Shown here: piece after piece, positions 1 to 10,104 of the stretch
Position numbering within the stretch: the stretch's first letter is position 1
Layout: the number at the start of each line of letters is the position of its first letter
NCBI GenBank assembly: GCA_037954665.1
Contig: JBBMOL010000021.1
Location: 2,480,001 to 2,544,000 of the forward strand
DNA from: Laguncularia racemosa
Taxonomy: Eukaryota > Streptophyta > Magnoliopsida > Myrtales > Combretaceae
Direction of reading: 5' to 3'
DNA length: 64,000 nucleotides
Made by a program: the position numbers and the translations under genes
Notes under the pieces: generated by a model
The model's database searches: none
Told to the model about the DNA's origin: nothing
What the model saw: only the letters and a program-made list of their open reading frames with translations

Positions 1-246
1 AGTGTTATCAACCAATGAGGATAACAGAATATGAATCATCCATAAGTTTAGTAATTAAACAAAATACAATAAAAATGTAGAAATTGATTTGCTTAAGCTT
101 GTGTTGTGCTTCATATGGTTTATCTCTTATATCTTTTGTCTTGGAGACATGAGATGTATTTATAACTAAATTACCAATGGTCAACTTGAGACGTTGATGT
201 AAAGTCCTTAATTTAATCCTTTAGATTATTTCACCGTAATGCCCTT

Positions 247-2400
247 TGTCACGCCCCGAAAGGGGGCTTAGAAGTTTCTACTAAAATCATCATGGCACGT
301 GTGCACCTATTACATGATAATCGTCTTATTATCCAGAGATCATAAGACTCTAAGTATTTAATTACATTTACGACTAATCATAGTACATATAATTAGATAA
401 TTAAATATAACTATGGATCTCGTATCCCACGATCAACCATGATCATAGAGAATCGGTATCCCCTACCAACCAGTAAAATGAAATAAACACAAACTCAATT
501 TTATTTACATAGGGATCTTAACATTTCATCTAAATAATCTATCCTTCACAATTCTTTGTCATTCCGGTCTTCAAAAAACTCTTGACACTTTACATCTTAT
601 CCCATCCCGAGTTTTTGTAATCGCTACCTGCAAAAAGGGTTTGTAGAGAGGTGAGCACAGTATGGCTCAGTGAATGGGATGGTAACACTTTCAATGCCAC
701 ATATACACAAGAAAATTCAAATCAAGTTATCAAAACACATGCTATGCATGAACAACCATATAAATGAAGCATCTCACGTGATCTTTTAGTAACCGACGTG
801 AAATCTAGGGTTTATGCTCAATTGACCTTGGGTTGGGGACTTTGAAGCCACCATTAATGCTCGGGTCTTACTCACATCTTCATTATTCTTATCACTTATT
901 TAACTTGTGTCTTAGCTTTAATGTTTTAGGCTCAAGTGCCTCAATACACTGAGCATTACACCCTCAAGAGACAAGCTGGACTCCGAACCATCAAGGCACG
1001 ACAATACCTTAATCACTTAGTTCGCACTTGGCGGAACAACGATCCTCTGATCACTTCCGACGCATCTTGTAGTAATGATGGCCTTCAATCTCATGCAATG
1101 TCTTGTGGAAATGCATGTCAAGTTTTAGTCGAGTCCACTTCCTTAATTAATTGATTCGTGGTGACCAAACAACATATATAATTGCATCCAATTCTCATTC
1201 AAGGCAATGAAGTAACTACCAAGCATTTCAAGTCTACCATTCTAAGAATAATCAATAGGAACCTAGTGGAGTCCCATAAACAATCCACTACATTTCATTT
1301 TCACGTCTATCATAACAAACAAGATCATGCATTTCACATCCCAAAATAAACAAGGAACCCAAACCAAGCGGATGGGAGTAATCCAACTATATATCGGGTT
1401 TTAGTTAATTTGACACCTCTATGCCATTTGACTTAAACATCAAATCAACCACTCGGGATTGATTTATGATTATGACTCGTGACACCTCTGTGTCATCACA
1501 CTTTTCAAGTGCTCTATTATTCACACTTCCGAGAGCCAACAAGGACGTCAATACATCTATGTATAATTTATATATATATCTACACACACATATATATATA
1601 TATATGTCCATTATCTTTAATTAAAAACAATTTACTAGACACCTTACTTTACGTACTTAAGAGGGTAAGAAAATGGGATTGTTAAGTTGTAAAAATCAAG
1701 GTTACACTCATGATTTGTATGGTTATGTTCATGAGTGTATTCTATAATAGGAAAATAAGTTTGCCTAAGCATATGTACACATTCAGAAGTAAACTCTGAT
1801 ATGTATACATAATGATATTTATATATCATATTCCAACTATGCACACTTACTCGATAGCTATAGAAGGAAAAGCTAGGTTTCTATATTTTGGTTTAGTTTG
1901 AAGAAAACAATTTTGAATCATGGGTTAGGCCTATGGTAATAGCATTGGCAATATGGTGTGAAGTGTTATTGTTAAGGTAATGACAGCTAAACCCTCAGTC
2001 CATTCTATCCTCTACATTCTTTAAACAGTATTCATCTTTAACCTATCTAACTATCAATTTCTTCATAACTTCTTTCCTAAACTCATTTAACCCCACTATA
2101 TAACTTAATAATAATAATAATCACATTCAAACGTAACTACCACATAGCATATCAACACACAACACAACATCGTAGTATATCATTAAGTTTCCTACTCACT
2201 TATTTAAGGTCATCATAGTCCTAGCCAGAGTCGAGTGATTCCACTCTTGAAATCAGTGTCCTTCTGCAATGCTTCCTCAACCAAACCTTAGAAGGCGGCA
2301 TCTCCACCTACAGGGTTTCCCATCCTTTCTACTGGTTTTCATCCTCATTCACGCTTCCATTACCATACATATACCAACCATTGCCACACATCACGTACAC
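247..2400. repeat. degenerate LTR-like / repeat-derived region
   Basis: The stretch opens with TGTCACGCCCCGA at 247, the kind of TG start common in plant LTRs. Around 625-675 it carries a GTGAGCACAGTATGGCTCAGTGA stretch, which reads like repeat DNA rather than a gene. No reading frame of recognisable family is present, and the frame from 936 to 1154 starts at GTG and matches nothing I know. I could not find a matching end or a target duplication, so the boundaries are only approximate. A TA-rich microsatellite lies near 1567-1604. Confidence 0.3.
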
Positions 2401-3640
2401 ACACCAACATAGTCTTATCCATATACATACACACTTTGCACACACCACGCATGCACCTACACATACATACACACGATTATACTATACACCTATTTACACG
2501 CATACATAATTGCACTTTGCAATCCTCTTTTCTCCTCAAGTCCACATGCACACACACACACCACTAGTGCATACATACACACATACTCCACACACGTCTC
2601 ACATTGTCGACATAAACATATGCACATACTCCACATACACTTCACATCACCAATACATACATACCCACATACTCCGCACTCATCTTCCATACCTGCACAC
2701 ACATGTCCACACACCACATGCCATTTCATACAAATACACACATACCCACATACACCACACCTTCCATATACATACACAAATACCCACATGCATTACACTC
2801 CTTCCATACACCTATACACATACTTTACGCATCACACCTTCCATATACGTACACACACACCCTCACACACCACATCACCTCATGCACATACGCACATACT
2901 CACACACACTACACACTGGGCTCCTTCTTCCCCTTCCCCTTTTTCCGTCTTCAATTCTTGTTTTCACCTTTTTCCAACTTTTCGTCTCCCTTTCTCCTTA
3001 TTCTCTTTTTCCTCTTAGCTCTCTTAACCATAACTTCTCTCCTTGTTTCTTTACTAGACCTTCTTCACCCTTCGGACTTCTCCACTTTCTTACTTCCTTT
3101 TCTTGTTTCTCTTCACTCTTCCTTAGGCCATCTTTATGAATGTACATATTTCAAAATTTCCCATTTAACTCTCTATGTTTTTCCTTCTTCCTAGGCATCT
3201 TCCATTTTCCTTTTCTTCTTCCTTTTCTACTTCTTATCTCTTACTCACCGAACCCCACTTACACACCTTACACACACACACCATGCACACACACTGGCAC
3301 ACACCTACACATACATGCACACAATCATACCACGCATACAAACACAAACACACACAGTTGCACTTCGCAACCTTCTCTTCTCTCACACACATAATCTTCT
3401 CAACTTCTTCTCCTCAATTGGATGTCTCTATTTCTTTATTTCTTCTTTTTTTCATTTCAACATCCAACCAGTCCCTTTCAATCTCTTGTTGTCCTCTCCA
3501 TCTTACATCTATATGCATACATTTATTTATGATTTTTCTCAATTGGAACACCAAATCATGCACACACACACGTATTCTCTTTTACTCGCCATGGATTTCT
3601 ATTATGCCATTTGCTCTCTCCTTCTCTTTTTTCTTCTTCC
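2400..3640. repeat. CA-rich and pyrimidine-rich low-complexity tract
   Basis: From about 2400 to 2920 the plus strand is an imperfect array of CACATAC / ACACAC-type words. From about 2925 to 3260 it becomes almost pure pyrimidine (TTCC, CTTT), and CA words return at about 3260-3390. Several overlapping long frames occur here in both directions, but they encode only His/Thr/Tyr/Pro or Ser/Phe/Leu runs. I treat these as composition artefacts. The strand asymmetry is strong: the minus strand is purine- and GT-rich throughout. Confidence 0.7.
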
Positions 3641-3874
3641 CCAACTAGACTCCTTTCATTCCCTTGCTTCTAGATGCTTAGACATTGTCGTTGGGACTAA
3701 ATCACATTGGACACTTTTCTCGTTGGGATGTCGTAAGTCTTCTCATTGTTCGTTGTTGTTGCTATCCATATCATCCATCTCCTCACCTAGAACGTGGCTT
3801 ACTTCAGCTGGATGCCTGATCATATCATGCCATGCCTTCTCGCTTAGAAGCTAGAGCACGCCATGCAATCTTCA

Positions 3875-3980
3875 TCTTCATTGCTGCTATTGCGATTGAT
3901 GTTGCTATTGTTGTTGTGGTTGCTGTTGCTATTGCGGTTGTTGTTGCTGTTGTTGTAGCCATTGCGGTTGCTGTCCTCCT
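3875..3980. repeat. imperfect GTT/GCT trinucleotide repeat
   Basis: Roughly 100 bases are made of GTT, GCT, GTG and ATT triplets, such as GTTGCTATTGTTGTTGTGG. The complementary strand would read as Gln/Asn/Pro-rich if translated, but stops interrupt it. I see no larger gene around it. Confidence 0.55.
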
Positions 3981-4306
3981 CGTTTTCTTTCGCTTGTGAG
4001 CTCTTTCAACCTTAACTATTTTCCTCCTCTGTTGGCCATGTCCGCTCTTCCCTCATGTACGCATTTATGATATGAAAGCTAGTAAGTATATGCTAAGTCT
4101 TGTGCACTTGCCTTAGTGTCGAACACAAATAATTCCAGTTATCCAAATCCTATGCTGTAAAACGCCTACAGCAAGTAGAAGACTATCTACGAAGACATTT
4201 ACTCCCCTTTTTTTCATCAGGCTATCTTCAGCTTCTTTCTAATTCAATAGCACGATCTTCACAACCTGATAAGCATGGTGATTGGACCGTAACATTAGCA
4301 ACCACT

Positions 4307-4828
4307 TGATGCGGACATCGTGGAGGACATAGGTTGACACACGGGTACAGGCACGGCCAGAGACACGGCCGTGTGTTCTAGCAGGATCCTCACAGAAGCT
4401 TACACGGGTTCGGGCACGGCTTGGGACACGGCCGTGTAATGCGATCGTCACATGCCCAGAAACATACATGGTCTAGAGGCACGGCCATGTATGCGACCGT
4501 GTACTGCGCTCGTTACATGCCCAGAAACATACACAGCCTAGAGGCACGGCCGTGTATGCGATAGGTTATAGACGTGTATGTCATTATTTATTTCCATGTG
4601 TACGCTTAGATTTTCTCCTTTTAGATATTTTACGGGGGAGTATATATACCCTTTTGTCAGACATGTTAAGGTTACGTCTTATTATATTTTGAAATACACT
4701 TTGAGAGTGATTGTTTTCTCCATTCATCGGTTGTGCACAACCAGAGTTGGCATCAAAGAGTTATTCTTTGTTGTTGTGAAACCAATCCATATTCGAATTC
4801 GTTTCATTTCGCTTTCCTCGCTGTGTCA
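4307..4828 (+). repeat. 5' LTR of gag-only element
   Basis: This 522-bp LTR begins TGATGCGGACATCG and ends CCTCGCTGTGTCA. Its first 260 bp carry repeated palindromic words of the form CACGGCCGTG. A TATA box (TATATATA, 4641-4648) precedes the presumed transcription start. By my hand comparison it differs from the 3' LTR at about 26 positions (about 95% identity), and about 22 of these are transitions. Confidence 0.9.
4641..4648 (+). promoter_or_regulatory. LTR TATA box
   Basis: TATATATA lies about two thirds of the way through the 5' LTR, as expected for the U3/R promoter of a plant LTR element. The same motif is kept in the 3' LTR near 6436-6443 and, inverted, in the solo LTR near 7053-7060. 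Its function is inferred from position. Confidence 0.55.
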
Positions 4829-4830
4829 GT

Positions 4831-4842
4831 TGGTATCAGAGC
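4831..4842 (+). other. primer binding site (initiator tRNA-Met type)
   Basis: TGGTATCAGAGC begins two bases after the LTR end. This is the standard plant primer site complementary to the 3' end of initiator methionine tRNA, where minus-strand DNA synthesis starts. Confidence 0.9.
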
Positions 4843-4966
4843 AAGGTAATTTCTTGCGAAGATGTCGGCTAACGACGGTGATGACTGCGGTCGTATTCTT
4901 GACGGTGTTCGGGGTACGGAAGTCCTACGTTACGGGCAACCAATATGAAGGGCGGTAGAGGAGACC

Positions 4967-6271
4967 ATGGATCAGAAAATCTGGCGAGAGGAACAGCGTC
5001 TTGAGGCCCTAATCTATCGATCCAATACCAACAGTAGCAGGCAGGTCTATTGGAGACGACCGGAAGGCGATCCAAGGAATAGTTCTGTTACTTATGATAC
5101 GGATGATGAAGACGAGATTTTTAATAATCTGCCTAGGAGAAGAGGCCATGGTAACATAAGACGGTACAACAGATGTGATTACAGGTATAAAGATGAAATC
5201 TTTTCTCAATTTAAATATGTTGTATCGGAGTTTGATGGTACCGAGAGTCTGAATGAGTTTTGGGTTTGGGTAGAGGACATAGAAAGATTCTTTGACCATA
5301 TGAGGGTTTATGAGGGAATGAAGGTAGAGTTAGTGGAGAGTCGTTTGTGGGGTGATGCATTGTATTGGTGGGAACGACTTCGGGGAGTAAGACGCCTTGA
5401 GGGTAAAGATCCGGTGAGGACTTGGTTTATGATGCAATACTTGCTAGAACAAAAGTTCTTTCCCCTTGATTACGAACGAATCCTCCCTCAGGAAATTCCA
5501 CAAACACCTAAGCCAGTAAACTTAATTTCGGAAGTGCTTAAGGAGGAGATGGTCAAATAAGAGGAAAACTCAACCCTTGACGATCATAGTACATTGATTG
5601 ATGATGGTGGGGGCAGTGGAAAAACAGTTAAAGCCTATAAAAATTTTGTTGGTGAGGAAGCCATTGTGGAGGAGCCGTTGTTGAGTAACGAGCAGGTGAT
5701 GGTGGTTACTGAAGAGTTGAAGACGGGAGATAATCCGAGCAAATTCATTACACTGACGAAGGAGATTAAGGATGTAGAGTTTAGTGCTTTGCCCAAAAAC
5801 TTATGTTCCAACCTAGAGGAAGCGCTAGAGGTAATAAGTGCAACTGTTTTATTGCTTTCTATCAACATAGAAGATGATTCTCCCATTAACACTCAAATCC
5901 ATCCGGATTGGACACGAAGGAATTTAATAAAAGATTCGATGACAAGTGTTACTCTGAGTGTGGTGGATGATGTAGTGCGACTCACAATCAAGCGACGGGA
6001 TAAATGGGATAAATCAAGACGATTCAAAGAGAGGGAACGACATGGAAAGCATATTCACAAGAAAAGAACTCGGGGTCGAGTTCTTCCTTGGTGGGAGAGA
6101 ATGATGCGGACATCGTGGAGGACACAGGTTGACACACGGGTACAGGCATGGCCAGAGACACGGTCATGTGTTCTAATAGGATCATCACAGAAGCTTACAC
6201 GGGTTCGGGCACAGCTTGGGACATGGCCGTGTAATGCGATCGTCACATGCCCAGAAACATACACGGTCTAG
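4967..6271 (+). pseudogene. gag: gag-like protein of gag-only element, interrupted by one in-frame stop
   Basis: The gene encodes a capsid-like Gag that would package element RNA. The frame starts at ATG 4967 in a good context (ACCATGG) and runs 197 codons to a TAA at 5558-5560. The same frame then stays open to a TAG at 6269-6271, inside the 3' LTR. Residues about 75-175 match the plant Ty3/gypsy retrotransposon Gag pattern: an EFDG motif, an aromatic FWVWVEDIERFF-type helix, the diagnostic LYWWERL near residue 131, and FFPLDYERIL near 165-174. After the stop the sequence is acidic, then ends in a basic Arg/Lys-rich tail, with no CCHC zinc knuckle. No protease or polymerase follows. The stop may be a recent mutation, or it may separate two products. 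Confidence 0.75.
6088..6101 (+). other. polypurine tract of gag-only element
   Basis: The bases just before the 3' LTR read TTGGTGGGAGAGAA, a purine-rich tract ending directly at the TGATGC start of the LTR. This is the expected plus-strand priming site. Confidence 0.75.
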
Positions 6272-6623
6272 AGGCACGGCCGTGTATGCGACCGTGTACT
6301 GCGCTTGTCACATGCCCAGAAACATACACGGCCTAGAGGCACGGTCGTGTATGCGATAGGTTATAGACGTGTATGTCATTATTTATTTCCACGTGTACGC
6401 TTAGATTTTCTCCTTTTAGATATTTTACGGGGGAGTATATATACCCTTTTGTCTGACATGTTAGGGTTACGTCTTATTATATTTTGAAATACACTTTGAG
6501 AGAGATTGTTTTCTCCGTTCATTGGTTGTGCGCAACCAGAGTTGGCATCAAAGAGTTATTCTTTATTGTTGTGAAACCAATCCATATTCGGATTCGTTTC
6601 GTTACGCTTTCCTCGCTGTGTCA
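6102..6623 (+). repeat. 3' LTR of gag-only element
   Basis: This 522-bp LTR has the same length as its partner at 4307-4828. It is followed directly by the CCACT target duplication. The end of the long gag frame reads into its first 170 bp. Confidence 0.9.
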
Positions 6624-6628
6624 CCACT

Positions 6629-6870
6629 TAATTGGGAGTAACCCCATTTTGGATGATCAAGTTTAGAACTTAATGAACAGGGAAGAGGATGTTATCGGCT
6701 TCTGATATATCCAATGATGTGAATAGAGTTGTGGGGTTGTTTGAATTAGTGAAGAGGAAGATGAAGGCGAAGGTGAAGTAAAATGTGGTTCTTAACATAT
6801 GTTCTTCGATGCATTCACTTGATCAAGCTCCGATTGGAACTTTTGCCTAGAACTTCGAGTTACTACCTCG
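6629..6870. other. spacer between two LTRs of the same family
   Basis: These 242 bases separate the gag-only element from the inverted solo LTR. Purine-rich stretches around 6740-6780 look coding-like (GAAGAGGAAGATGAAGG), but stops interrupt all frames and I recognise no family. It is probably the older sequence into which both elements inserted. Confidence 0.4.
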
Positions 6871-7463
6871 CTAAATGACGCAGCGAGGAAAGCGTAATGA
6901 AACGAATCCGAATATGGATTGGTTTCACAACAACAAAGAATAACTCTTTAATGCCAACTCTGGTTGCGCACAACCGATAAACGGAGATAATTCTCTCTCG
7001 AAGTGTATTTCAAAGTATAATAATACGTAACCCTAACATGTCTGACAAAAGGGTATATATACTCCCCCGTAAAATATCTAAAAGGAGAAAATCTAAGCAT
7101 ACACGTGGAAATAAATAATGACATACACGTCTATAACCCATCGCATACACGGCCGTGCCTCTAGGCTGTGTATGTTTCTGGGCATGTGACGAGCGCAGTA
7201 CACGGTCGCATACACGGTCGTGCCTCTAGACCGTGTATGTTTCTGGGCATGTGACGATCACATTACACGGCCGTGTCCCAAGCCGTGCCCGAACCCGTGT
7301 AAGCTTCTGTGAGGATCCTGCTAGAACACACGACTAGAACACACGGCCGTGTCTCTGGCCGTGCCTGTACCCGTTTAAGCTTCTGTGGAGATTTGACGCG
7401 ATACACGACCGTGTATCCACCCGTGTGTCAACCTGTGTCCTCCACGATGTCTGCATCACTAAA
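6871..7463 (-). mobile_element. solo LTR of the gag-only family, opposite orientation, with target duplication
   Basis: Positions 6876-7458 (583 bp) are the reverse complement of the LTR at 4307-4828, starting TGACGCAGCG and ending GATGTCTGCATCA. The 5-bp sequence CTAAA flanks it on both sides (6871-6875 and 7459-7463), which proves a separate insertion. It is about 60 bp longer than the paired LTRs because of an extra CACGGCCGTG-containing unit near 7330-7400. No interior is left, so it is most simply a solo LTR produced by LTR-LTR recombination. Confidence 0.9.
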
Positions 7464-7850
7464 GTAGGGAAGTGAAAGAAAAGGAGATGGAAGAACATGG
7501 GAAGGAGAAGACTGGAAATCCGATTGATGTAAGAGACGAGAAGAAGAAGAAGTAAAGGATGGGGGAGCCGTAGGGAATAGACAACATGACTGCTACCTGA
7601 CGTCGTTGGAGAGGAGCTAGATGGACGCGACTCGGAGTTGCCGAAGGAGACGCAGCTCGGATGGAGAAGAAGAAGAAGAGAAGAGGAATAAGAAGGAAAA
7701 GAAAAGAAAAGAGAGAGAGGATGGACGGGGACAAGAGCCGAGGAATGTTGTGCATGCTGCCTGTTGCCTGACATGATGAAGAAGGCCTGATCCCGCCTAC
7801 TGTTGCTGTGCTTGCGATGGGAAGGATGGGACGGGCAAACATTTCCAGAT
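7464..7850. other. purine-rich sequence flanking the solo LTR, unassigned
   Basis: This stretch is less AT-rich than its surroundings. The plus strand is GAAGAAGAAG-like, and the minus strand keeps two overlapping frames open (7334-7774 and 7459-7842), rich in Ser/Leu/Pro. The composition resembles a 5' untranslated region or a low-complexity tract. No conserved domain is recognisable, and a purine run can keep frames open by chance. Confidence 0.3.
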
Positions 7851-10069
7851 TTCCTTTGTTTTTTTTTTTTTTACAGTTATGTATATATATATTTATATTA
7901 TATTATATTGTATTTCATATTAAAAATGTTTCTATTTTTGTATTCTGTGCACGTACAAAGATATCTTTAAATTTTATATTCTTAGAATTTTCTTACGAAA
8001 GTTTACGTCTAAGCTAATTTGATTATTTTGAACATAAATATTTACTCTAAATTTTCATTTACAATTCCTAGATCTATAATTTAAATTAATTTCATTATTT
8101 AACCTAATATTGTTTGAAATTTGTGTTTGGAAAATTTTATTCTTTTAATTTAATTTACTCGAACTAAAGTTAGGACTTACGATTATTTTTATTTGTTTGT
8201 TTATATGTCTATATTTGGATATTTTTCAATTACTTTGCTTCTTAAATTTATTCGGTAATATATTTCTTAAAATTCAATTTGTTCGTTCTTTATCTTCTTC
8301 TCTTTGCCTAAGATTATTCTTTCTAATTGTTTTATTTTTAAAACCTATTATTATTGCAAATTATTAAGATAATATTTATGTGTCGCAATATTTGAATTTT
8401 TGTCGTACATTTCTCAAAATTTTTAATATTTCAAAATTGTTCTTCTCGCTACCCTAACCTAAAAGTATTTATTATTCTACTTATTTTCTTTAATTTTCAT
8501 ATTTTTAGGACTTTACAGCCTTCATATATGACTTTAATTTTTCGATTATATAACAAAATACCTTGATGATTGAAGTTCCTTCATTGATGATAAATGTAAG
8601 GAAATTTTTTACTATGGTAAATACTAGGTGCATTAATTCATGACAATCATCTTGCACATAACTTGTGATATTACTCTTTATATCCTTGAGATATTGATTT
8701 GGTTTCCTCAAATGCTATTCCTTAATCTGATAATCTTCTACCAATCTTCATGAAAATGAAATCTCCATGATATTATAGTCCAACATATGTGAAACATGTC
8801 AATTATATTACCTAAATATCTTTGATCAATGGATGTGGGTCTTCAAATTAAAATTTCCAAACTTTTTCTTTTAGATAGTTAGAACTAAATAAACAATCCA
8901 TACTTGTATTCAAAAATAACATCTTGTACTCATTTCGATTTTTGATAGTTAGCTTCCATGTTGTTTCCTCTGATTTTGACTATTGCTTCTACTTCTGCTT
9001 AGTTAGGGGCCAATGCAAAAACACAAGATTTGGGGGTAGGGTGGGCAAACTTACCATATTTAAATCAAAATTAAATATGCATCTTATATATATATATATA
9101 TATATAATAAGATTTTGTAAGTGACACAATACCTTCTAATATTTATAATGGAAATATAAGATAAAAATATTTAAAAGGAAAATATAAGTAGAGCTAAAAG
9201 AAAAATACATTAACTAATCTATCATTCAAGAATCCGTATTCATTTTCTTAACATTAATTAAAAGAGCAATATATCAAGTAATATGATTGTTATTATTTAC
9301 AAATATTTTATATAATAAAATCAAAATATCTGTAGTATTAATATAATTATTATTTATGATATACTTCCAATAAATAAATAACAACTTAAGATAATTTTAT
9401 TAGTTTACTATAATTTTATAATGAACAGAATTTTAAACTATTAGTTATTATTAAAAAAATAAAAGAAAGAAATGAAAGGGGAATGCCATTAAAGTAATAA
9501 ATATAATTTGAAAATAACTAAAATAACTATTATGAAAATTGAATTCATAACCTTTATTATAAATATCTTTATATTTAACACTAAGTTATATATTTCATTT
9601 TATTAATAATTACTTTTAAAATATAAATATCAAATATATATAATTTTTATAATTAATTTTTTGTAAGATTGAAGAGATTGGGACCTCTTTGCCCTCTACC
9701 TAGTTCCTGTTTCTAATTTAGGTTCTAAAGGTGTCTAATTATGACCTCAAGTTCTTATTTATATTCCAATTGACATTTTCTCGATTCTTTCATTGCTTCT
9801 AATCACAGATCCAGATTTTACCTAACTTCCGACTATTTACTAATATTTTTTAATAGTCTTCTGATTACTCAAACTACTTTGTCTTTCGACAACATAACTC
9901 CTTTTTGTCATCATTAAAATCTTTATTAAGAGGACTTAACAATATATATGCTAGAAAGGGCAAATGTGTTCTCTTAAAACTCTTAACTCGCTCTTTAAAA
10001 ATGCTGTTTAATGATATAAACTTTATCTTTAGACTAAATTTGAATCCTTTTCCGGTTGTATTCCACATG

Positions 10070-10104
<35 letters not shown>

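Larger units (their letters stand above)
4302..6628 (+). mobile_element. complete gag-only (TR-GAG-like) LTR retrotransposon with target duplication
   Basis: This is a compact LTR retrotransposon. The element proper is 4307-6623 (2317 bp), flanked by the 5-bp duplication CCACT at 4302-4306 and 6624-6628. It has 522-bp LTRs (4307-4828 and 6102-6623), both starting TGATGC and ending GTGTCA. A primer site TGGTATCAGAGC (4831-4842) follows the 5' LTR after 2 bp, and a purine tract GGTGGGAGAGAA directly precedes the 3' LTR. The interior of 1273 bp holds a gag-like frame and no protease, reverse transcriptase or integrase. That organisation matches the plant non-autonomous class called TR-GAG, which must borrow enzymes from an autonomous relative. 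Paired LTRs, primer site and duplication make the structural call very secure; membership in the TR-GAG class is inferred from structure. Confidence 0.92.

Noticed and set aside
1405..1685. Frames with alternating Ile/Tyr near a TA repeat
   Set aside because: Produced by translation of a TA microsatellite on either strand; the same occurs near 9.1 and 10.1 kb.
2490..3854. Several long overlapping frames rich in His/Thr/Tyr and Ser/Phe/Leu
   Set aside because: They follow the CA-repeat and pyrimidine-tract composition in several frames at once and have no domain.
4239..4530. CACGGCCGTG repeats considered as a CRISPR-like or satellite array
   Set aside because: Spacing is irregular, there are no unique spacers, and the repeats lie inside a defined LTR of a plant element.
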